Source: Bromus sterilis
Taxonomy: Eukaryota > Streptophyta > Magnoliopsida > Poales > Poaceae
Length of the DNA stretch: 64,000 bases
Reading direction: 5' to 3'
NCBI GenBank assembly: GCA_950022295.1
Contig: OX465597.1
Span: 185,627,016-185,691,015 of the forward strand
The notes beneath the pieces were generated by a model. The model did not search any database. It was not told where the DNA came from and saw only the letters and a program-made list of their open reading frames with translations. Position 1 is the stretch's first letter. Every line of letters starts with the position of its first letter. This document shows positions 56,762-64,000 of this stretch, in pieces. A program made the translations under genes and the position numbers.

Positions 56762-57877
56762 ATGGGTTCCTCCGAGAACACCAAGTTGTGTGACTTTACT
56801 AGTCAAAACAACAGTGACTTTATCTGCACTCCTATTGCTCCACCTGCCACTTCAGCACCTTCTTATGAAATTAAACCTGCTTTGCTGAACCTTGTAATGA
56901 AAGATCAATTATCCGGTGCTGGAGATGATGCTGCTTTGCACTTAAATAATTTTGTTGAGCTCTGTGATATGCAAAATTACAAAGAAGTAGATGGTGATAT
57001 TGTTAAGCTTAAGCTTTTTCCTTTCTCCTTGAGAGGAGGATCTAAAATCTGGTTTCAATCCTTGCCTAGGAATAGCATAGATTCTTGGGATAAGTGCAAG
57101 GATGCTTTTATTGGGAAGTACTACCACCAGCTAAGATTATCCAATTGAGGAGTAATATTATGAATTTTAAGCAATTGGATAATGAACACGTTGCCCAAGC
57201 TTGGGAACGCATGAATTCTCTTGTTAAGAATTGCCCTGCGCATGGTTTGACTGCTTGGATGGTTATCCAAACTTTTTATGCAGGCTTGAACTTTACCTAG
57301 CGGAACTTGCTAGATTCGGCCGCGGGAGGAAACTTTATGTCAACAACGCTTGGTGCTGCCAAAAAACTACTCGATGAGATGATGACCAACTATTCCCAAT
57401 GGCATGACCAACTATTCCCAATGTCAACAACGCATGGTTTGACTGCTTGGATGGTTATCCAAACTTTTTATGCAGGCTTGAACTTTACCTAGCGGAACTT
57501 GCTAGATTCGGCCGCGGGAGGAAACTTTATGTCAACAACGCTTGGTGCTGCCACAAAACTACTCGATGAGATGATGACCAGCTATTCCCAATGGCACACT
57601 GAAAAAGCTCCAACAGGTACGAAGGTAAACTCTGTCGAGGAGATCTCCTCCCTAAATGAAAAAATTGACTTGATTATGTCTGTACTTACCAAGCAATATC
57701 CTATTGATCCTCATGATGTTCCTTTAAATTCTTTGATTTCTCAAGATCAAGTAGATGTGAACTTTATCTCTAGAAACAACTTCAATAACAATGCTTATAG
57801 GAGTTATTTTGGTAGCAACCCTAGACCGTTCCCCTCCAACCACTATGGGAACAACAACACTTATCCTAGCACCAAGA
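56762..57877 (+). pseudogene. Gag of element H, copy 2, truncated by element D
   Basis: ATG at 56762 (MGSSENTKLCDF). One base is missing near 57122 (CCACCAG versus CCCCCCAG in copy 1), shifting the frame. The same TAG as in copy 1 is at 57298. A 192-bp tandem duplication (57241-57432 and 57433 onward) repeats the segment with LDSAAGGNFMSTTLGAA. The frame is then cut by element D at 57878. Confidence 0.8.
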
Positions 57878-58754
57878 TGTAACAGCCCACATGTAATAAG
57901 CTATCAAACACCATGTAATCTACTTCCTCTGTTGGACTTATAACTTGGCATGGTGGATGTGTATGTCACTTCATGTGGTGATTTTAATTGGCATTGAGAT
58001 TGGAGTCATGTTGGGTTGTTTTCCTTTGCATCCAAGTGGTTCAAGAAGGGCATTGATGGAATTTTCCTTGTCACATGCTCACTTCACTTGACCCCAAACT
58101 TGGCCTAGCCAATTCAATTGCTTTTGCAAGGATTTTAAAATCCTCAAAGCATTTTTGCCACCACCAAAAACAGTAGCCCTAGTTCAAAGTGAATTTGAAT
58201 TCAAAAAGGGGCCACATTTCTGTTGTTGCCAAAATTGGTCAAACCAATTTTGAAAAATCTAGAAAAATGCAAGGATTAAGAATTTCAAGCTCATGGAATT
58301 TTGAACCTTCTGTTTTTCTCTCAAAAACTCCCCAAAGGCCTTTTCTATTTAATTTTAAATAGGAAATGGTGTTGTTTTACTTTGGGTGAATTTTCCTTGC
58401 ATGCAAATTTTCGGTGTTCAAGTTTGTTTTAAGGGGTATTTAAAAAATATTTGTGGTATTTTTTGACTGCCCTTTTATTTTCTTTTCTTTTTCTTTCTCC
58501 TCTGCTGGACATTTAAATGGACAAGGGCCTTGCCCTCTCCCTCTCTCTTCTCCAGCCAATTGGGCCGCCCGAATCCAGCCCAGCAGGGAGGCGCTCTTTT
58601 CTTTTCCTTTTTTTTTCTCTCCCCCGCTGACCGCCCGGGCCCGCTCGTCAGCGTCGTCCTCCTCACCTTACCCCCTCCTTTTTCCCCCGTCGTCAGACCA
58701 GGACGGAGAGAGCTCGGCGTGGAGCCCTCTCGCCAGCCTCCCCTCCTTTCCCTT

Positions 58755-58760
58755 TTATAA
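58755..58760 (+). promoter_or_regulatory. TATA box in element D LTR
   Basis: TTATAA in CCCTTTTATAAGCTGG, followed by the GGGAACCCTAG leader motif as in element B. Confidence 0.6.
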
Positions 58761-58829
58761 GCTGGGCTTCCCCCTCGCCTTGGGAACCCTAGCTGCTTCC
58801 CCCTCCTCGTTTCTTCCGCCGCCGCCGCC

Positions 58830-59087
58830 ATGGGAGAAATTGGAGTTTCCTGTTCCGCCGGTGAGCTCCGAATTGACCGCCGCGTCGCCATTGTCAGGCT
58901 CTGCACGTTCGTATACGCGGTCCTAACCATGTATGCGTCTCGTTTTTTGCCGCAGCTTGAAGCCAGCAGGCCCGAGACGACCTGGCGTTGTGGACGATCG
59001 CCGCGGCCCCGTTCTTCCTCAGCTCCGGTCGCGCCTCCCGTCTTCTTCCCTGACGGCTCAAACGCGTCACCAAGCCCCTCTAGGTGA
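58830..59087 (+). CDS. Candidate leader ORF in element D LTR
   Basis: ATG at 58830 in a strong context (GCCGCCATGG) opens 85 codons ending TAG at 59085. A donor-like CCG/GTGAGC at about 58859 and an acceptor-like TTTTTTGCCGCAG at 58953 lie within it, so the true exon structure is uncertain. In element B the same start is followed by a stop after 10 codons. Low confidence as a protein. Confidence 0.25.
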   Translation: MGEIGVSCSAGELRIDRRVAIVRLCTFVYAVLTMYASRFLPQLEASRPETTWRCGRSPRPRSSSAPVAPPVFFPDGSNASPSPSR

Positions 59088-59783
59088 GCGTTGCGTGCCC
59101 CCTCTTCCTCTTCGTGCCCTCGTGTAGGCCGTAGCCTTAGATGCGCGTCGCCGGCCGCCATGCCACGGACTCCGGTCAGGTCAGTGGTCACCGGGACCAT
59201 GGCGATGCCGAGGAGTACGGGTACACGCTCTGTGCTCGCCCAGAGCACGGTTGTGACCCCAAAAGAGGAGCTTTTGCGCGAATCGTGGTAGAAGTCGCGC
59301 CGCGGACTGAAAGTTCAGGGTTTTTTTCAGCAAGCCGCCGTTAGATTCAGTAGACCCTGGCGTCGCCGTCGTCGATCTCGCGGCCAGTTGCGTTGTGCCG
59401 AGGTGTAGAGGGATGTCGCAGCAGCGCGTAGAACAGCGGAGTCCGGCCCGAGCTGGACGGTATGCGTCGTCGGCTTCGTCTGAACCTCGCCGGAGCGGTG
59501 TGGTTTCAGGAGCTGCAGAACAGAAGTGTCGCCGCCCTGTTGCCGTGGGAGTTCCGGCGAGACGAGAGGGAGATGCCGTCCATGGCCTACGTCGTTCTGC
59601 AGAGGGCAGTGCCCCCTCCGTTTTCCATGTGGTGGCAGTGCAGTAGACGGCCGGAGTGCGAGGAGGGCTTCACCGGAAGTCGCTGCCGCGTCAGATTCTG
59701 AACCGGTGTTCAGTGTTCGGGTTCAGCTATCCCTGGGGGAAGCATTTCTTCCCTGACGCCCGTACTCTGTTCGAACTCGTGTG

Positions 59784-59851
59784 CTGGCGTAGTGGCAAGC
59801 GAGCAGCGAAGTGAGGGTTGCGTCGTGGGATCGAGTCCTAGCCGGCGCAAG
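59784..59851 (+). other. tRNA-like module in element D LTR
   Basis: A-box-like TGGCGTAGTGGCAAGCGAGC and B-box-like GGGATCGAGTCC with tail GCCGGCGCAAG, matching module 2 of element B in spacing and tail. Confidence 0.45.
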
Positions 59852-61049
59852 CCCCCCCCTTTTTCGTTTTCAATTTTGTTTTCCCGTTGGGCCGTGGAGG
59901 TCGTGGCAGTGGGCCGTCCAGGCTATGGGCTCAGTCCCTTTTTCCTTTTTTATGTTGCTTTAGCCGAGTGGGCTCTGCTCGCCTGGGCCAGTGGAGCAGG
60001 AGCTGGGCCGAGCACCCGAGACTGGCCCGTGTGGCCAAGTCCTCTGGGTTTTTCTTTCTCTTTTTTATTTATTTCTTTTCCTTTTCGGTTTGAATTCAAA
60101 TTTGAATTTGAGTTCAAATTCAAATCTGACTTGGACCACCTTTTCAAACAGGGGCTTCCCATATATGTTTTTAGGGTAGCTTGAGCTACTGATCATAATG
60201 GTGATATGCAATTTTGCAATTGACCCCTCTATAAATTGGAGCTTGGTCAATTTTGCAATAAGCCCCCTGTATTTTTCCTGTTTTGCCAAGTTTGTTTCAA
60301 ATTCAAAGTTGCTCATGCCATATATGGATTTTGGGTATTTTTACACAAGGAGTTGCATGGTAATGATGATTTAATCATTTGAACCTTTTTCAAAATTCAT
60401 GTGGTGCAATTTTGCACTCAGCCCCCTGAACTTCAGTTGAATTTGCAACTGCCCTTGCAAATTCAAATTGAGACATATCATATATGTTTTTGGGGTACTT
60501 TCTGCTAGGATTTCAATGGTGAGGTTCTCATGATGTTTTGTGAAACTCCTGAGTTCAAAGTGTGTTCACCTGATCCGGAGGCATTCAGATCCTTCTGCCT
60601 GCAACATTTCAACTTCAGTGCATTTGAAATGTTGATCATCTGATCCTTCCAGTCTTGTTCATTGTCATCTTCTTTTTCAATTCAGCCCTAACATATTGTC
60701 ATATGTATGTGGCTGGGTTCCAACTTTTGTTGCACCTTTCTATGTGTCAATTTCACCGACACTACTCCGTCTCCGGAATCATTGTTTTACTTTCATGTTA
60801 TTTAAATTCTTGTAATGCTTTGTTGATCATGTCATGCTTTCATGCTATTTACACCTAAATTAAGGCTCAGACCAAAGCCATTACAAATAAATAAAATGCA
60901 TATGAAAGTGATGACATGTCGTCATCACCTTCCTTTAAACTTGACTAGACAGGGTCATATCATGTGAATAAAACTTGAACATGCCATCCTTGTTTGAGTT
61001 TGCATCAGTTGCTTACTTGTGTGTTTTCCTTGCCGGTATCTTACGTTAG

Positions 61050-61136
61050 CACCCGAGACTGACGAGGAGACTTACGTGGAGCTGTCCGACACCGAGCCCG
61101 AGGGTACCGTGGGTGCTGCTTCGACTACCTTACCAG
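61050..61136 (+). CDS. Candidate LTR-encoded acidic exon a (element D)
   Basis: Between acceptor TTACGTTAG and GC donor CAG/GCAAGG. Reads PETDEETYVELSDTEPEG with an Ala/Thr-rich end; 87 bp, one codon shorter than B. The N-terminal block is strongly conserved with B, while the end varies. Confidence 0.45.
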
Positions 61137-62335
61137 GCAAGGGGGAGATCTGTGTCATTACTTTATAACTTTCTGCTCATGCCTAGCTGTAGATCTAGAA
61201 CGTTGTTGCCTGATCCTATCTACCTTATATGCCATGTTTAAACCCATACAACCATGATCCCCACATCCTAGCAAACCGTTGTACTGCTAAGTTACCGCTG
61301 CTCAGCCACTGCTTAGTATGGATAGAAAACTTGCTGCTTACCCTATATGTTTGTGGTTGGGATAGCATGCTATAAAAGAAGTTGGTTGATATTTATTATT
61401 GTTAAATGATGTTAATTTATATTCGACGAAAGGTGGAAGGCTGGACTATTCCCGTCTGGTGCTTTGTTCCATTTGAGTCACCTAGGACCCGAGTTCCGGG
61501 TATTGTGTTTCTTGACGAGCGTGCCTAATCGTGTGTGGGGTTTTATGGGGCCCCCTTGTCTTACCTACCTAGCTTCGTACAATTCTAGTGGTGGCCCGAG
61601 CTGATTTACATTTGCAACTGCGTGTGTGTTGGTAGGTACCCCAGCTGTTTTCGAAACAACCCGGGCCAGCGGAGACATGGTTTCTCTCGTTGGTCCACAC
61701 TTGGCGAGCTAGGGGTCCCCTGAATATTCGGGTGTGACTTACCGACCTTGGCCAGACGGTAGAGACCGATTCGAGAGCGTGGCCTGCTTTTGAGTTGGGT
61801 GTCGACTCACCGGGGGCCACCCGGAGTTGTGCGTTGTTAGTTAGAGTGACTCTGACGTTCCGGAGTTTCAGGCGCTTACCTAGCCAAGTGGGAACCGGGC
61901 GTACATGCGACGTCTATAATGGACAGTTGGTACACCCCTGCAGGGTAAATCTTTTCGAAAAGCCGTGTCCGCGGTTATGGACTACTTGAGACCTACTCCT
62001 TGTTCATAGAATAACATCAATGATAATCATGCTTAAAAACTTGACAACCCGTGTGTGTGCCTTGGTTGTCTTTCTTCGTCCAAGGGGAACCGAGAAGGAA
62101 ACGAGGTTGTGTTATGTTTGCGTAAGTAGGTGAATAGCCGAATTATGACACGTTGTCAACGTACTTCTTGGATCTCATCTCTATTCTGATAGAACGAGTA
62201 GCCACCATATATGCTAGTACGGCTGCAACCTGTCTCTGTCTTACCTTACCTGTAGCGTTAGTTATTCCGTAATGACATGTTCTCACCCCCGTTTACATTT
62301 CTGTCTTTATCGCTTTGCCTGATCGGCCGCTGCAG

Positions 62336-62424
62336 TGGACTACTACCTCGACCCCAGCACCGGACGTTACTTCGTGGAGGTACCCCCGGAGGATGACGAC
62401 GAGTACGAGTACCTCGACCAGTAG
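62336..62424 (+). CDS. Candidate LTR-encoded acidic exon b (element D)
   Basis: After acceptor CCGCTGCAG. VDYYLDPSTGRYFVEVPPED is identical to the B 3' LTR despite third-position changes, then an acidic/Tyr tail and TAG at 62422; 89 bp, one codon longer than B. Confidence 0.45.
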
Positions 62425-62779
62425 GATCTTATAGTTGGGTTAAGACGTTCCCGTGGGTGGATATCTATGTGTAGCCCTCTCTAGGGCAATTTGGATCTTG
62501 ACCGTACTCAGTCCCTACTATGCTTCCGCTTGATGTATTGATGAGATGTACTCATGATGATGTTGTATTATTAGACAGTGGCGTTGTATGCCCTGCTCTA
62601 TCTATCTATCTATATGTATTTCCTTTCTTATAGAGTTATGCTTATATACCTGTTGTCGAGAATCCGGCAGCAACACGAGTGCGAGTGTCGTGCGCCGGTG
62701 GCGTATGAGGCGCTTCTAACTCCGACCGGACGCGAAAGCGACTAGTTAGAGTTAGTACCGCATCAGGGGTCTTACAACT

Positions 62780-62791
62780 TGGTATCAGAGC
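62780..62791 (+). other. Primer binding site of element D
   Basis: TGGTATCAGAGC, 3 bp after the LTR, as in element B. Confidence 0.9.
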
Positions 62792-63459
62792 AGGACTGAT
62801 TGTAGGACCCCTTACTGGCCGAAGTTGAGTCTAGAAACTATTTTGGTAGTTATATAGGAAAAATTTCGGAGAGTAGGACCTCTTTCTGTTTTCTCCATAT
62901 CCCACCCTCGCACCCCTTTTCCGTGAGGAAGTGAAACGATGTTTTGTCTCTGCAACTTATCCCCTTTCAAAACAATCTAGGTTCTCGTTTATATGAGGCT
63001 CCGATTCCTCTATAATTTTTTGCTAGCGACAAGATGTGTTGGCGTCTTTGAGACCACTAAGCCGCCACTTGGGGTTGACTGCTCTACCTCGCTTATGGCG
63101 TACCCCAGGTGAAACGTCCATACAGGATTGGCGGGCATCCTATGGTAATATGGATGTGGTGTCTTTCCCCTATGGACGACCGTCATGGCGGGCCGCTCAG
63201 GGCAGATGTCTCATTGTCAGTTTTCCAACCGCTCGTATGTATTGTTGTGTGCTCGCTAGCAGATTATTATCTTGGATTCGGATGATCTTGGTTTGGGGAT
63301 TCCAGTAGCACCTAGCTATCGACTTTCTGGGTTAACCTTGGTGGAATTTCAGCTTCGGCTTTCTCATACCTCGTGAGAAAGTTTTGTTGTCAATATTGCT
63401 TTACCTTCTGGTTACTTCAATGATTCGATCATGTTCTCATAAGTGTTCCTGTATACAGG
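62792..63459 (+). other. Untranslated leader of element D
   Basis: No coding frame; homologous to 7948-8607 of element B and ending in the same TATACAG acceptor-like site before the ATG. Confidence 0.6.
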
Positions 63460-64000
63460 ATGCCAAGAGCGAACATGCCGCCGCCAGAGAACCCTATCCT
63501 TGGGGAGGCTGTAGCCGCAGTGGCTCAGGGCACAGCTGCGATCCTTCAGATGCTGCAGAACCAGGGTGCTCAGAGGAATGATCGTCCACAGTACACCACA
63601 CTGCAGCAGTTCCTCGCGATCAGCCCCCCCAGGTTCTCCGAGGCTCAAGACCCGCTGGAAGCAGATGACTGGATCGCTGAGATCAAGAAGCACTTCAGTG
63701 CCAACGCCGTCAGACCCGTCGACTACGTCACCTTCGCCTCCTTCCAGCTTCAGGGTGCCGCAGGCAGTTGGTTCTCGACGTACAAGGCCAACAAGGGTGA
63801 TGCAGAGATCACATGGGAGGACTTCATCAGGGATTTCAGAGCTGCTCATATTCCCAGTGGACTGATCGAGAGGAAGCGCGAGGAGTTCTTAGCTCTGAGG
63901 CAGGGGGACAGGTCTGTGCAGGAGTATAACCTGGCCTTCGTCAGGCTTGCCAGGTACGCTCCAGAGGAGGTCTCGTCAGAGGCCAAGCGCATTGCCAGGT
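63460..64000 (+). CDS. Gag of element D, open to the window end
   Basis: ATG at 63460 (MPRANMPPPENPILGEA). No stop in 180 codons. Contains the capsid-like core DPLEADDWIAEIKKHFSAN, FASFQLQGAAGSWF and REEFLALRQGDRSVQEYNL. Gln codons at the two positions where element B has TAG are CAG here. The remainder lies outside the window. Confidence 0.88.
   Translation, partial: MPRANMPPPENPILGEAVAAVAQGTAAILQMLQNQGAQRNDRPQYTTLQQFLAISPPRFSEAQDPLEADDWIAEIKKHFSANAVRPVDYVTFASFQLQGAAGSWFSTYKANKGDAEITWEDFIRDFRAAHIPSGLIERKREEFLALRQGDRSVQEYNLAFVRLARYAPEEVSSEAKRIAR

Larger units (their letters stand above)
50677..57877 (+). mobile_element. Element H: gag-protease-only Athila-type element in a tandem LTR array
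   Basis: Order: LTR1 50677-52327, internal 1 52328-54869, LTR2 54870-56598, internal 2 56599-57877, where element D interrupts it. The left duplication copy is GACGC at 50672-50676. Primer sites TGGCGCCATTGCCAGGGA (tRNA-Asp type) follow both LTRs. Internal 1 has gag and a protease domain but no RT, RNase H or integrase, so it must have relied on enzymes from other elements. The shared-LTR array suggests unequal recombination between copies. Confidence 0.85.
57878..62776 (+). repeat. 5' LTR of element D
   Basis: 4899 bp, longer than in B. TATA at 58755, leader ORF at 58830, one tRNA-like module at 59784-59851, candidate exons at 61050-61136 and 62336-62424, hairpin at 61967-61982. Ends GGGTCTTACA. 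Confidence 0.88.
57878..64000 (+). mobile_element. Element D: second Tekay-type element of the B family, incomplete in window
   Basis: Starts TGTAACAGCC after CAAGA (57873-57877, the presumed left TSD copy). LTR, primer site, leader and the first 541 bp of gag are in the window. In the part visible the coding frame has no stop, unlike element B. Confidence 0.88.

Noticed and set aside
58475..59248. Minus-strand ORF of 257 codons in the D LTR
   Set aside because: Antisense to the GC-rich promoter-leader region; Arg/Gly-rich, with no conserved counterpart in element B. GC-rich sequence has few stops.
1..64000. CRISPR arrays, bacterial operons or phage-type systems
   Set aside because: The content is plant transposable elements; no short regularly spaced repeats or prokaryotic gene organisation are present.

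Overview
The window is grass genomic DNA, almost certainly Triticeae (wheat, Aegilops or barley group). It is built almost entirely of nested LTR retrotransposons: Athila-type with tRNA-Asp primer sites, Tekay/Del-type with LTRs over 4 kb, a CRM/Cereba-like chromovirus, a SIRE/Maximus-like Copia element and a BARE/Angela/WIS-type LTR, plus a Stowaway MITE and a CACTA-like terminus. I see no intact host gene. Lineage names rest on memory of family hallmarks; element borders rest on repeats, LTR ends and target-site duplications (TSDs) read directly.

Layout. (1) 1-299 and 29245-34551: an older unit, probably a CACTA-like transposon whose right end is at 34551. It carries an unknown ORF, a tandem pair of 80-nt foldbacks, a second small Cys-containing ORF and a broken 3'-5' exonuclease gene. 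(2) 300-29244: element A, Athila-type, minus strand, TSD GGGAG. Inside it sits element B (3822-24784, Tekay-type, plus strand, TSD CGTTC), and inside B sits element C (11295-18883, CRM-like, plus strand, TSD ACAAG). C is the youngest (7 differences between its 916-bp LTRs) and is nearly coding-intact. (3) 34585-40276: element E, a long-LTR element that has lost its internal domain (TSD CAACC). It sits in the leader of a truncated BARE/Angela-type copy (40282-42699) that also holds a 93-bp Stowaway. (4) 42703-43364: a fragment of an H-like LTR. (5) 43365-50676: element G, SIRE/Maximus-like Copia, minus strand, without reverse transcriptase. (6) 50677-57877: element H, a gag-protease-only Athila-type element in an LTR-internal-LTR-internal array, inserted into G's 5' LTR. 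(7) 57878-64000: element D, same family as B, inserted into H and running off the window with gag still open.

The most interesting signal is inside the long LTRs of B, D and E. All three carry two short acidic reading frames about 1.2 kb apart, bounded by splice-like AG and GC/AG signals in the same phase. Length differences between families are all multiples of three. This suggests a small spliced protein encoded within the LTR, which I do not recognise. The B and D LTRs also carry tRNA-like A-box/B-box modules, and B, D, E and a truncated relative share a short hairpin motif.

Most inactivating stop codons in these elements are what single C-to-T changes at CAG, CAA or CGA codons would give, as expected of heavily methylated repeats.
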